Below are positions 1 through 6,967 of a stretch of 13,744 nucleotides of DNA, in pieces. Origin of the DNA: Candidatus Methanophagales archaeon (GTDB lineage Archaea > Halobacteriota > Syntropharchaeia > Alkanophagales > Methanospirareceae); contig JAGGRS010000029.1 of NCBI GenBank assembly GCA_021159475.1, positions 1 to 13,744 of the forward strand, written 5' to 3'. The position numbers were made by a program, and so were the translations under genes. The notes below the pieces were generated by a model, which saw nothing but the letters and a program-made list of their open reading frames with translations, searched no databases and was not told where the DNA came from. Each line of letters opens with the position of its first letter. Position 1 is the first letter of the stretch.

Positions 1-173
1 AGGACCAGATGCTCAGTAAGCAGGACCAGATGCTCAGTAAGCAGGACCAGATGCTCAGTAAGCAGGACCAGATGCTCAGTAAGCAGGACCAGATGCTCAG
101 TAAGCAGGACCAGATGCTCAGTAAGCAGGACCAGATGCTCAGTAAGCAGGACCAGATGCTGAGTAAACAGGAT
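1..173 (+). repeat. 21-bp in-frame tandem repeat array
   Basis: A 21-bp unit beginning ATGCTCAGTAAG and ending GGACCAG is repeated without a mismatch seven times at positions 9-155. The last 8 bases of a further unit lie at 1-8, so the array continues upstream of the window. A final degenerate 18-bp copy at 156-173 has two substitutions and lacks the last codon. The unit is a multiple of three and stays in frame, encoding MLSKQDQ. Exact identity at synonymous positions indicates recent expansion or ongoing homogenisation, rather than old protein repeats held only by selection on the peptide. Confidence 0.97.
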
Positions 174-323
174 ATGTTGATTAACGTAGTGCGGGAAGAG
201 AGTGAGAAGGTCAGAAATGTTATTAAAGAGAGATTTGAAGAAGATATGAAATGGCTCAAATCAGAAATCACCGAGATAAAAACGAGCCTGAATAAGATAA
301 AGGAGAAAGTTGGAATAGTTTGA
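1..323 (+). CDS. Heptad-repeat coiled-coil protein, 3' portion (5' end outside window)
   Basis: The frame is open from the first base of the window, so the true start lies upstream and the gene is partial. In-window it encodes seven exact copies of the heptapeptide MLSKQDQ, one shortened copy MLSKQD, and then a non-repeated charged helical tail of about 49 residues, rich in Lys, Glu and Ile, ending KEKVGIV. The tail has heptad-like spacing typical of coiled coils. In the repeat, Met-Leu pairs recur every seven residues and would form one hydrophobic stripe along a helix. Every repeat begins with ATG, so internal initiation cannot be excluded and the start cannot be chosen from this window. 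The stop lies 10 nt before the probable uL24 start, which suggests co-transcription. I do not recognise a specific function. Similar Gln-Asp-Met-Leu heptads occur, from memory, in long helical extensions of some archaeal proteins, but the N-terminal domain that would identify this gene is not visible. Confidence 0.75.
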   Translation, partial: DQMLSKQDQMLSKQDQMLSKQDQMLSKQDQMLSKQDQMLSKQDQMLSKQDQMLSKQDMLINVVREESEKVRNVIKERFEEDMKWLKSEITEIKTSLNKIKEKVGIV

Positions 324-333
324 GGTGATGAAG

Positions 334-687
334 ATGGTGAGCTCAAAACAGCCGAGGAAACAGAGGAGAGCGAGGTTTAAAGCGCCTCTGCACCTCCGCC
401 ATAAGTTCATTAGTGCACCGCTCTCCAGAGAACTACGTGAGAGATACAACAGAAGGAGCTTCCCGGTGCGGAAGGGCGATACTGTGCGGGTATTAAGGGG
501 CGATGATAAAGGTGCGGAGGGCAAAGTCAGGTCGGTAGACCTCAAGAGGGAGCGGATAACGATAGAAGGTGTTGTTATAGCGAGGGCGGACATGTCAGAA
601 GTGCCGCGTCCCGTACACCCTTCCAATGTGATGATAACGAAATTAGACCTGAAGGATGAGCGAAGAGCAGCAGCGCTGGAGAGATAA
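334..687 (+). CDS. rpl24p: Large ribosomal subunit protein uL24 (archaeal type)
   Basis: uL24 binds 23S rRNA and acts in early assembly of the large subunit. The 117-residue product has the archaeal/eukaryotic N-terminal basic segment (SKQPRKQRRARFKAPLHLRHK), a KOW motif at about residues 44-70 (RKGDTVRVLRGDDKG), and the conserved tail PVHPSNVMITKLDL. I chose ATG 334 because AGGTGAT at 323-329, a strong Shine-Dalgarno match, sits 4 nt upstream, and the family normally begins with Met just before SKQPRK. In-frame GTG 325 and ATG 328 overlap that ribosome-binding site and are less likely. In most archaea uL24 lies inside the large S10/spc ribosomal protein cluster, between uL14 and eS4. Here it stands alone behind a coiled-coil gene, and its stop is 1 nt from the convergent HD-domain gene. 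Confidence 0.95.
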   Translation: MVSSKQPRKQRRARFKAPLHLRHKFISAPLSRELRERYNRRSFPVRKGDTVRVLRGDDKGAEGKVRSVDLKRERITIEGVVIARADMSEVPRPVHPSNVMITKLDLKDERRAAALER

Positions 688-688
688 C

Positions 689-1228
689 TCAAAACCCTGT
701 CACTTCCTCATGCAGCTTCTTCAACCTCGCCACCGCCGGATGGCTCTCCCCTAATTTCTTCTTTAAATTAGACAACGCGTGTTCTATACTCGTCCTTCTC
801 GTGCCCTCTATCAGGCTGTCCGCATACGCTACTATCTTCTCCTCCATCGTCTCAGGCATGAGTGATATCCGGGGTAATCCCAGTTGTTTAGCCTCTTCCG
901 CAGTTATACCAGCACCCACATGCCTCTGTATTATCTTCACCAGCTCGTCATCCAATCCCAGCGATTTCGCTATCTCACCGCCCAGAAAGCCATGCTCCAC
1001 GCCATGAGAGCGAGCCCTGCCGATATCGTGGAGTAGAGCACCGGTAAAGACCAGTTCCTCATCAATGCTTTTATTTTCATTCCCGTTTTTGTTTTTACTC
1101 GCCGCCGCTATCTCCAATGCGAGCTCCGCAACTGCGATGCAATGCTTGATAACCGCTTCTTCACATCCTGCCGCCCTCAGTAGCTTCACACACTCGCCCC
1201 TTATCCTTCGCTTATCTGCTTCTTCCAC
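689..1228 (-). CDS. HD-domain (HDIG) putative phosphohydrolase, TIGR00295-like
   Basis: A 179-residue protein of the HD superfamily of metal-dependent phosphohydrolases. The signature is visible in order: His29 (VIKHCIAVAE), His67-Asp68 (ALLHDIGR), His79 (VEHGFLGGEIA), His103 (IQRHVGAG) and Asp137 (AYADSLIEGTRR). The arrangement matches the small archaeal HDIG family TIGR00295; the substrate is unknown, with a nucleotide or phosphate ester likely from the superfamily. A Lys/Asn-rich insert at 44-54 separates the first His helix from the HD motif and looks like a flexible loop. The start is uncertain. The GTG at 1228 gives a 28-nt overlap with the end of TFE and only a weak purine-rich ribosome-binding site. 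GTG 1189, just after the TFE stop and behind AAGGGG, would give a 166-residue protein that still contains the whole domain. It is the last gene of the exosome-TFE cluster. Confidence 0.85.
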   Translation of the reverse strand: MEEADKRRIRGECVKLLRAAGCEEAVIKHCIAVAELALEIAAASKNKNGNENKSIDEELVFTGALLHDIGRARSHGVEHGFLGGEIAKSLGLDDELVKIIQRHVGAGITAEEAKQLGLPRISLMPETMEEKIVAYADSLIEGTRRTSIEHALSNLKKKLGESHPAVARLKKLHEEVTGF

Positions 1229-1719
1229 TTCTCTATCTTCTCTATCTCGTCCTCTAACTCGCTTATCAAATCGCCATTATCAACGTATTCAAACCTCGAA
1301 CCGCATTCATCACACCAGAAATCCCTCGCCGCTGCATCCTCAAACAGGATACGACGGCATTTACACTGGTAAAATACACCCCTCTTCTCCTCTTCCAGCC
1401 TGCTCCTGAGGTCTCTCAATTTCCTGTCCGCTTCTTCCTCCATTATCCTCCTCACATTACCGTAATTAAAACGCCACAGATAGGTCACCCAGCCACTGTT
1501 ATCGTCCCGTTCAGTCCTGTATTCCGCTATCCTGTTCTCATACAGGGTATATAAAATCTTCCTGACCTGAGTGAGCTTTATGTCACTCAGCCTCGCAATC
1601 TCCTCGTCCGTTATCTCGCCCTCCGGAACGCTCGTTATTATCTTCAGACCCTCTTCCCCTATCATCTTCCTGAAATACTCCCTCACCACGTAATCGTCGG
1701 GCGCTGACATCCTCATCAA
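1201..1719 (-). CDS. tfe: Transcription factor E (TFE, TFIIE-alpha homologue)
   Basis: TFE assists promoter opening by archaeal RNA polymerase and stays with the elongation complex. The product (about 172 residues) has an N-terminal winged helix at roughly residues 10-90 (GEITDEEIARLSDIKLTQVRKILYTLYENR), a charged helical linker at 92-114, and a C-terminal zinc ribbon with Cys119, Cys121, Cys136 and Cys139, then an acidic helical tail. The first zinc knuckle is Cys-Lys-Cys, one residue shorter than a standard C-x2-C. The translation could begin at TTG 1719, ATG 1716 or ATG 1710. A TATA-like element about 27 bp upstream of ATG 1716 would put transcription start close to the start codon, suggesting a leaderless transcript. 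It follows rrp42 by 55 nt and overlaps the HD gene. Confidence 0.93.
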   Translation of the reverse strand: MMRMSAPDDYVVREYFRKMIGEEGLKIITSVPEGEITDEEIARLSDIKLTQVRKILYTLYENRIAEYRTERDDNSGWVTYLWRFNYGNVRRIMEEEADRKLRDLRSRLEEEKRGVFYQCKCRRILFEDAAARDFWCDECGSRFEYVDNGDLISELEDEIEKIEKWKKQISEG

Positions 1720-1735
1720 TAATAAAGAGGAGTTG

Positions 1736-1752
1736 CGATAAATTAAACTTTT
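1736..1752 (-). promoter_or_regulatory. Candidate TATA box for TFE-HD transcript
   Basis: Read on the minus strand the spacer contains GAAAAAGTTTAATTTATCGC, an A-rich purine stretch (BRE-like) followed by a TATA-like TTTAATTTAT. Its centre is about 27 bp from ATG 1716, the spacing expected for a leaderless archaeal transcript. It would allow TFE and the HD gene to be expressed separately from the exosome genes. The call rests on composition and spacing only. Confidence 0.4.
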
Positions 1753-1774
1753 TCCGAAGAGAGTATGATTCAGC

Positions 1775-2563
1775 TCAAAGGAATCTCCGTCTCAGCTCAT
1801 CCGCCTTCTCTATCCCTATCTCCACCATCTCCGATATCTTATCCTCCGCCAGACCCTCTCGCCCATACTTCTGCATCCCCGATATGGTGCCATCCGTATT
1901 GGTAATCACTGTCAGCCCGCTTACAGCCGCCTTCTCCTCATTATAATTCGGGTCTACCAGAATTTCACCACCAACATCAACCATCGTCACAGCCACCGGT
2001 TTGTCCCGTATCGGCAGTGTGTTCGTGTCTTCGCCCTCACTGCTACTCAACCCATATCGCTCCGCAGGTATATGTATATTCAGGAGAGCGGCGATGGCGC
2101 CGAGCGCCGCGGCATCAACCAGATTACCATCATTGTCCAGCACATGTATATCAATGAAGACAATCCAGACCTTCTCTCCTTCCTCTATACACAGCTTGCT
2201 GAGGTCAATTGCCTCAGAGCCACGAATCCCTCGGTCCACCACCCTTGCAAGCTGCACGCTGTCCTCATTTGGTGGTCCTGGTTCGAATTCGGGCGATGCT
2301 AATGGAACCAGCTCCGCATTTGTTATTATCACGCCTTCATCGGGTGAATCGGGAAAAGGCTCCCCTGGCTCAAGCTTTACACCAACCAGAACCTCGGTAT
2401 TCCCAATCTTCACACGTGCAGAACCTTCCGCCCGCTTTATTATGTCCTTCTCCACCTTTATCTCCCTGTAATCGCGGAAATCCCTGCCATCTTCTCGCTT
2501 ACCTCGCTTCACGAGATTGTATATGTAATCTCTCCTTACATCATCCATAATCTCAAGTCCCAT
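1775..2563 (-). CDS. rrp42: Exosome subunit Rrp42 (non-catalytic RNase PH-like)
   Basis: Rrp42 pairs with Rrp41 to form the hexameric RNase PH-like ring of the archaeal exosome, which degrades RNA 3' to 5' by phosphorolysis and can also add 3' tails. Rrp42 is inactive itself but shapes the RNA-binding site. The 262-residue product has the two-part RNase PH fold: KRGKREDGRDFRDYREIKVE near residues 18-37, NTEVLVGVKLEPGEPFPDSPDEG, then the second half FIDIHVLDNDGNLVDAAALGAIAALL. The length is normal for the family. ATG 2563 follows a GGGGGG run about 9 nt upstream; ATG 2548 is a possible alternative. The gene starts 20 nt after rrp41 in the usual archaeal order rrp4-rrp41-rrp42. Confidence 0.97.
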   Translation of the reverse strand: MGLEIMDDVRRDYIYNLVKRGKREDGRDFRDYREIKVEKDIIKRAEGSARVKIGNTEVLVGVKLEPGEPFPDSPDEGVIITNAELVPLASPEFEPGPPNEDSVQLARVVDRGIRGSEAIDLSKLCIEEGEKVWIVFIDIHVLDNDGNLVDAAALGAIAALLNIHIPAERYGLSSSEGEDTNTLPIRDKPVAVTMVDVGGEILVDPNYNEEKAAVSGLTVITNTDGTISGMQKYGREGLAEDKISEMVEIGIEKADELRRRFL

Positions 2564-2583
2564 CTTTTATTCCCCCCATACTT

Positions 2584-3300
2584 TCACATCTCGCTGTATC
2601 GCTCTATCAACGCCGTCCGTTGTAATTCGTATATCTGCCGGCAGGCGTTCATTGCGAGTTTCAAGCCCTTATCAAATTCTTCCTTCGTCATACGACCGTC
2701 CATCTGAAGTGCGGTAATCGTATTTCGCCTGGCAACCATTGCTATTGGCATGTCAGCTTCACCGTAATTGTCCTCCACCGCATTCAAATCGAGCACGACC
2801 TCCCCGTCTATCTTACCCACGGCGACCGAGGACACAAGGTCTTTCATTGGTATCCCCGCATCTGCGAGTGCGACAGAGGCGGCATTTATACCCGCGGTTC
2901 TCGTGCCCGCATCCGATTGCAGTATCTCCACATACACGTCTATCTCGGTCTTCGGGTAAAACTCCTTTATAATCACCGGTTCCAGCGCCTCTCTACTCAC
3001 CTTGGATATCTCCACGCTCCTCCTATCGGGACCCGGTCTCTTACGCTCGTCAACAGAGAATGGCGCCATGTTGTATCTGTATTTGAGCACAGCCATCTTC
3101 GCATCCTGTGCATGTCGCGGATGCATCTCCCTCGGTCCATATACCGCAGCAATCACCTTGTTATCGCCCAATTCAAAATAACATGACCCATCCGCTCTCT
3201 TCAGGACTCCCACCTCTATCTTTATCGGTCTGAGTTCATCAAAATCCCTGCCATCCAGCCTCTTACCATCCTTTATAAGTTCTATACCTTCTTTCTTCAT
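2584..3300 (-). CDS. rrp41: Exosome catalytic subunit Rrp41 (RNase PH family)
   Basis: Rrp41 carries the phosphorolytic active site of the archaeal exosome. The 238-residue product shows [23 protein letters not shown] near the N-terminus and the RNA-contacting basic stretch [15 protein letters not shown] with Arg93-Arg94. The phosphate-binding segment is [17 protein letters not shown], and the catalytic acidic segment [10 protein letters not shown] has Asp177 and Asp183 at the places of the PNPase active-site aspartates. All residues expected of an active subunit appear present. Its ATG overlaps the rrp4 TGA as ATGA (4 nt), implying translational coupling. Confidence 0.98.
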   Translation of the reverse strand: MKKEGIELIKDGKRLDGRDFDELRPIKIEVGVLKRADGSCYFELGDNKVIAAVYGPREMHPRHAQDAKMAVLKYRYNMAPFSVDERKRPGPDRRSVEISKVSREALEPVIIKEFYPKTEIDVYVEILQSDAGTRTAGINAASVALADAGIPMKDLVSSVAVGKIDGEVVLDLNAVEDNYGEADMPIAMVARRNTITALQMDGRMTKEEFDKGLKLAMNACRQIYELQRTALIERYSEM

Positions 3301-3998
3301 CTCTTCAGCCCTTTATTCTTTCTATTATACATTCTAATTCTACGATGCGAATCCAGGAAACTTGCCACCCTATCCGTTAAACCGGATGTATGGGCTTCAT
3401 TTGCAATCATCAATATCACATCAGAAGCAAGCTCCATATCATCCTCCTTACCACTTATCCAGATGCGACCATTCTTAGCAACAAATATGAAGCAATTACA
3501 CTTCTCTTTCAGCATCTTTATCATCGAGCCTCGCCTGCCTATAATCCGTGGCACCTTGGTGTATGGTATCGTTATCAACCGCCCGCTACCGCGCAACTGG
3601 AATTCTTCCATCAATCCCAGGTCTATCCTCATCAGTGGATCCACGTTCGTTACTTTCGCAACGATCAAGTCGTCAATATCGAGATACGTATGCATGGAGC
3701 CGAATTCAATCCTCTTCTCACCATCGGGCGTAGCTTCGGACATGTGCAGTCGAGCCTCGTAGGGCGATGCGATATCAACAATCCAGTAAGGGAACGAGAT
3801 CTCCGTTATCCTGCCGATTACCACATCGCCTCTCGCGGGTTGATATTTACCAACAAAGGGCACCACTTTTATCTCTTCCTTATCGTCCACCACGCCGTAT
3901 CTCATTGCATAGACTTTACCGCCCTCGATATACGTCCCTTCACCCGCGCGGTTCACGTCCTCTGAGATGAAATCGCCCGGAATTACCACCTTATACAT
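3297..3998 (-). CDS. rrp4: Exosome cap subunit Rrp4 (S1/KH RNA-binding)
   Basis: Rrp4 sits on top of the Rrp41-Rrp42 ring and recruits RNA substrates. The 233-residue product contains an N-terminal domain starting VIPGDF, an S1 domain at about residues 55-132 ([21 protein letters not shown]) and a KH domain at about 138-200 with the GRRGS loop at 154-158. The C-terminus is basic ([15 protein letters not shown]). ATG 3998 is preceded by AAAGG. It lies 7 nt after the SBDS gene and overlaps rrp41 by 4 nt. The alternative cap protein Csl4 and the archaeal exosome partner DnaG are not in this window. Confidence 0.97.
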   Translation of the reverse strand: MYKVVIPGDFISEDVNRAGEGTYIEGGKVYAMRYGVVDDKEEIKVVPFVGKYQPARGDVVIGRITEISFPYWIVDIASPYEARLHMSEATPDGEKRIEFGSMHTYLDIDDLIVAKVTNVDPLMRIDLGLMEEFQLRGSGRLITIPYTKVPRIIGRRGSMIKMLKEKCNCFIFVAKNGRIWISGKEDDMELASDVILMIANEAHTSGLTDRVASFLDSHRRIRMYNRKNKGLKR

Positions 3999-4005
3999 CC
4001 TTTCT

Positions 4006-4698
4006 TCACTTCACAATCCGCGTCTCAACTTCTCCTCTCGTTATTGCGCTCAGGAACGAGAGTGCTTCATCCTTCATACCCGCGGGGACTCGCAGTAGTG
4101 CTATGAATGAGCCATCAGCCTGCCAGTCCTCCTTTACCACGTGATATTTCTTCTTTAACTCGTAGACTCTGCCCGTATATGCGGGAGGTATCTTCACTGC
4201 TATCTCTTTCTCCTCCACCTTTATCGGTATTATCGCCCTTATCTGCTTCAGCGTTTCATTTACCAGTTCGTCTACACTCTTGAACGGGTCAATGTGCACC
4301 TTTGCCTCCTTCATCGCTATCTCTATCCTGGAAGGCGGGTGGGGGGTATTGGTCTGCGGATTTATGGATATGCGTGCGATTCGGTCTATCACCAGCCTCC
4401 TCTTCTCCTCCACCTTCCTCCGTCTCTGTTCCGTCGTTAGCTGCACTTCCCCCTCTTTTATTATCCTCTTCGCTATCTCGCTCACATCGGTCGTGGAGAA
4501 TACACTCCTCAGGTCGCGCTCTGTGGCTTTCTCGCCTTTTGAGGCATCTTCAAATACCGCCTCCACCGCTAATACGCTGCTCATATCCACTTCTGACCCG
4601 CTCCTGACGGAATCTACCTTCTCGGGGTCAACGAGCACCTCAAAGAGCTTCTTGCCATGCTTATACCTCGCTATCACCGCCTTGTCCAGACTCACCAT
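4006..4698 (-). CDS. SBDS family ribosome maturation protein (Sdo1 homologue)
   Basis: The eukaryotic SBDS/Sdo1 protein helps release the anti-association factor eIF6 from the nascent large subunit; archaeal homologues are conserved beside the exosome genes. The 230-residue product shows the N-terminal SBDS domain (about 1-92, with ARYKHGKKLFEVLVDP), the helical middle domain with INPQTNTPHPPSRIEIAMKEA (about 112-132), and the C-terminal ferredoxin-like domain (about 160-230, IPIKVEEKEIAVKIPPAYTGRVY). Length and domain order are normal. It begins 9 nt after psmA and ends 7 nt before rrp4, so it is part of one transcript. Confidence 0.96.
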   Translation of the reverse strand: MVSLDKAVIARYKHGKKLFEVLVDPEKVDSVRSGSEVDMSSVLAVEAVFEDASKGEKATERDLRSVFSTTDVSEIAKRIIKEGEVQLTTEQRRRKVEEKRRLVIDRIARISINPQTNTPHPPSRIEIAMKEAKVHIDPFKSVDELVNETLKQIRAIIPIKVEEKEIAVKIPPAYTGRVYELKKKYHVVKEDWQADGSFIALLRVPAGMKDEALSFLSAITRGEVETRIVK

Positions 4699-4707
4699 CT
4701 TTCTTCT

Positions 4708-5445
4708 CTATTTCTTCTCGTTCTTCTTCTTCACCCTCTCTATGTACGGCTCTAATTCATCGGAACTCATAATCCTGAACTTCTTCTTCTCCAATTCCGC
4801 GAGACCCACATCCACTGTTGTCCTGTCTATCTTACCTTCCGTCACCTTGTATAAAGCCTCCAGACCGAGTATAATGGCATCCTCAAGCGTGATGTTCTCA
4901 TCATACGTCTCCTCCAGCATCTCCGTCACGATAGTCCTACCAGAACCTATCGCAGTGGCTTTATACTCCAGCAATGCCCCGCTCGGGTCGGTCTCGACGA
5001 GATAGTTACCACCGTTATATACGCCTCCGATCAATAAAGCGGTGCCAAAAGGTCTGAGTCCACCGATCTGTGTATATGCCTGTTTGAAATCGCATATTCT
5101 CTTCGCAAGCGTTTGCACATCTATCGGCTCATCATAGACAATTCTGTTTATCTGCGCCTCTACTCTACCTCTATCTATCAATATCCGCGCATCTGCGACC
5201 AGTCCCGAAGTAGCTGCACCTATATGCTCGTCTATCTGAAATATCTTCTCCACGGAGCCGCCCTCCAGCAGTCGCGAAGTCAATCGCTTGTCAACCAGCA
5301 GAACAACACCGTCCTTCGCCTTCAATCCCACTGCGGTGGTGCCCCTCTTCACTGCTTCTCGCGCGTATTCCACCTGAAACAACCTTCCATCAGGGCTGAA
5401 CACTGTTATCGCCCTGTCATAGCCCATCTGTGGCATCATCTGCAT
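4708..5445 (-). CDS. psmA: 20S proteasome alpha subunit
   Basis: Alpha subunits form the outer rings of the 20S proteasome and gate substrate entry. The 245-residue product shows the gate motif Tyr9-Asp10-Arg11, the highly conserved ITVFSPDGRLFQVEYAREAVKRG, and DARILIDRGR, ATAIGSG and a Lys-rich C-terminus. Lys67 in SVEKIFQ corresponds to Thermoplasma Lys66, the pocket residue that binds the HbYX tails of activators and assembly factors. ATG 5445 follows GGAAGGTGAT with 5-nt spacing, a strong ribosome-binding site. The start is only 22 nt from the 3' end of tRNA-Ala, which leaves no room for a separate promoter outside the tRNA. The gene heads the proteasome-SBDS-exosome cluster. No proteasome beta subunit or PAN ATPase is encoded in the window. 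Confidence 0.98.
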   Translation of the reverse strand: MQMMPQMGYDRAITVFSPDGRLFQVEYAREAVKRGTTAVGLKAKDGVVLLVDKRLTSRLLEGGSVEKIFQIDEHIGAATSGLVADARILIDRGRVEAQINRIVYDEPIDVQTLAKRICDFKQAYTQIGGLRPFGTALLIGGVYNGGNYLVETDPSGALLEYKATAIGSGRTIVTEMLEETYDENITLEDAIILGLEALYKVTEGKIDRTTVDVGLAELEKKKFRIMSSDELEPYIERVKKKNEKK

Positions 5446-5467
5446 CTCATATCACCTTCCTATGCTA

Positions 5468-5539
5468 TGGACTCGACGGGATTCGAACCCGTGGCTTCCT
5501 CCTCGCGAAGGAGGCACTCTTCCACTGAGCTACGAGCCC
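5468..5539 (-). tRNA. tRNA-Ala, anticodon CGC
   Basis: On the minus strand 72 nt fold into a full cloverleaf. The acceptor arm is GGGCTCG paired with CGAGTCC and contains G3:U70, the alanine identity pair. The D arm is GCTC/GAGT, the anticodon stem CCTCC/GGAGG closes the loop TTCGCGA (anticodon CGC, reading GCG), and the T arm is ACGGG-TTCGAAT-CCCGT. The discriminator base is A. No CCA is encoded; TAG follows A73, so CCA must be added enzymatically. No intron is present. It lies immediately upstream of psmA on the same strand. Confidence 0.97.
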
Positions 5540-5559
5540 TCTCATTCTAATAAATAAGA

Positions 5560-5576
5560 TACATAAATAAAATACT
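5560..5576 (-). promoter_or_regulatory. Candidate TATA box for tRNA-Ala / psmA cluster
   Basis: Minus-strand sequence TATTTTATTTATGTATC lies about 25-35 bp upstream of the tRNA 5' end, in a very AT-rich 69-bp divergent spacer. It is the only obvious place for a promoter for the tRNA and, if they are co-transcribed, for the psmA-exosome cluster. The exact box is uncertain because the whole spacer is AT-rich. Confidence 0.45.
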
Positions 5577-5585
5577 TTTAAAAAT
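5572..5585 (+). promoter_or_regulatory. Candidate TATA box for trpB2
   Basis: Plus-strand ATACTTTTAAAAAT lies about 30 bp upstream of ATG 5609. It would place transcription start within a few bases of the start codon. GAGGT at 5595-5599 could serve as a ribosome-binding site if transcription starts further upstream. It abuts or overlaps the divergent tRNA promoter. Confidence 0.4.
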
Positions 5586-5608
5586 GTGAGGAACGAGGTA
5601 AGTGAGAA

Positions 5609-6967
5609 ATGAACGAGAAGATATTACTGAGTGAGGAGGATATACCGCGAGCGTGGTATAATATACAGGCGGACCTGCCTTCACCGCTGGACCCACCGAT
5701 AAATCCGGTGACGAAGGAGCCAGTAAAGCCCGAGGAGTTAGCACCGATATTCCCTATGGAATTGATAAGGCAGGAGGCGAGTACAGAGCGGTGGATTCCA
5801 ATACCGGAGGAAGTGAGGGAGGTTTATCGGCTATGGCGACCCACACCGCTTTACAGGGCTATCCGGTTAGAAAAGAAGTTGAAGACACCTGCTCGTATCT
5901 ATTACAAGTGGGAGGGCGTTAGTCCACCCGGGAGTCACAAGCCCAATACCGCGGTCGCACAGGCATACTACAATATGAAGGAGGGAACGGAACGCATAAC
6001 AACAGAGACAGGAGCGGGACAGTGGGGCTCTGCTCTTGCATTTGGCTGTATGCTCTTCGGACTGCGCTGCACAGTCTATATGGTTGCCGCGAGTTATGAC
6101 CAGAAGCCATACAGGCGCGTAATGATGGAGACCTGGAATGCCGAGGTGTATCGAAGCCCAAGCAAGAATACCAAATTTGGGCAGCAGTATCTCCAGAATG
6201 ACCCCGATACCTCCGGCAGCCTGGGGATTGCAATCTCAGAAGCGGTGGAAGATGCTGCCGGGCATGATAATGCGCATTATGCGCTCGGCTCTGTGCTCAA
6301 TCACGTCCTGCTGCACCAGACGGTGATAGGATTGGAGGCGAAAAGCGCATTTGAGCAGATAGATGAATACCCTGATGTCATATTCGGGTGCGTAGGCGGC
6401 GGCAGCAACTTCTGTGGCTCCTGCTTCCCGTTCGTTGCTGATAAGCTGAGGGGCGACAAACCCGACCTGCGGATAGTAGCATGTGAGCCAATGGCATGCC
6501 CGACACTGACAAAAGGGCTGTATCTATACGATTTCGGCGATTGCGCAGGGATGACTCCTTTACTTAAGATGTTCACCCTTGGTCACACATTCGTACCACC
6601 GCCGATTCATGCAGGTGGGTTGAGATATCACGGCGATGCGCCTCTGCTCTGCAAACTGGTGAACGAGGGCTGGATAGATGCGGTGGCATACCATCAGACA
6701 GAGGTATTCAAGGCGGCTAAGATATTCGCGGAAGCTGAGGGCTTTATCATAGCGCCAGAGACCGCACATGAGGTGAAGGCGGTTATAGATGAAGCGCTGA
6801 GATGCAAGGAAGAAGGAAAAGAAGAGGTGATATACTTCAATAACAGTGGTCATGGTCATTTCGACCTGGGTGCATACGATGCCTACCTGAATGGCAAGCT
6901 TGTGGATTACGAATATCCCGCGGAACTGGTGAAACAGGCACTGGCTAATACGCCGAAGGTGGAGTGA
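5609..6967 (+). CDS. trpB2: Tryptophan synthase beta chain, TrpB2 type
   Basis: A PLP enzyme that condenses indole with serine to give tryptophan; TrpB2 enzymes lack the usual tight partnership with TrpA and may salvage free indole. At 452 residues it has the long N-terminal extension of the TrpB2 class ([26 protein letters not shown], within residues 25-49). PLP-binding Lys111 lies in [10 protein letters not shown], catalytic Glu133 in TETGAGQWG (the Trp is typical of TrpB2 rather than TrpB1), and the phosphate-binding loop GGGSN is at 263-267. The C-terminal region has [17 protein letters not shown]. It stands alone, without other trp genes, and its last 23 nt overlap convergent dinB. Divergent tRNA-Ala shares its upstream spacer. 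Confidence 0.95.
   Translation: MNEKILLSEEDIPRAWYNIQADLPSPLDPPINPVTKEPVKPEELAPIFPMELIRQEASTERWIPIPEEVREVYRLWRPTPLYRAIRLEKKLKTPARIYYKWEGVSPPGSHKPNTAVAQAYYNMKEGTERITTETGAGQWGSALAFGCMLFGLRCTVYMVAASYDQKPYRRVMMETWNAEVYRSPSKNTKFGQQYLQNDPDTSGSLGIAISEAVEDAAGHDNAHYALGSVLNHVLLHQTVIGLEAKSAFEQIDEYPDVIFGCVGGGSNFCGSCFPFVADKLRGDKPDLRIVACEPMACPTLTKGLYLYDFGDCAGMTPLLKMFTLGHTFVPPPIHAGGLRYHGDAPLLCKLVNEGWIDAVAYHQTEVFKAAKIFAEAEGFIIAPETAHEVKAVIDEALRCKEEGKEEVIYFNNSGHGHFDLGAYDAYLNGKLVDYEYPAELVKQALANTPKVE

Noticed and set aside
1..173. CRISPR array at the left edge
   Set aside because: The 21-bp units are directly adjacent with no spacers and encode an in-frame peptide, so this is a coding tandem repeat.
261..692. 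Minus-strand open frame of 143 codons opposite uL24
   Set aside because: It is antisense to the conserved uL24 gene, with Ser/Leu/Arg-rich composition and no family resemblance.
3390..3965. Plus-strand open frame of 191 codons opposite rrp4
   Set aside because: It is antisense to rrp4, with no recognisable domain, no ribosome-binding site and a composition typical of a shadow frame.
4280..5005. Plus-strand open frame of 241 codons opposite SBDS and psmA
   Set aside because: It lies wholly antisense to two well-conserved genes. Its product is Ser/Leu/Phe-rich low-complexity sequence, as expected for the complement of Glu/Lys-rich coding DNA.
5436..5450. Tiny upstream frame ATG-AGA-TGC-AGA-TGA overlapping the psmA start
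   Set aside because: Its ATG directly abuts the Shine-Dalgarno sequence (zero spacing), so it is unlikely to be used. The psmA ATG has the proper 5-nt spacing.
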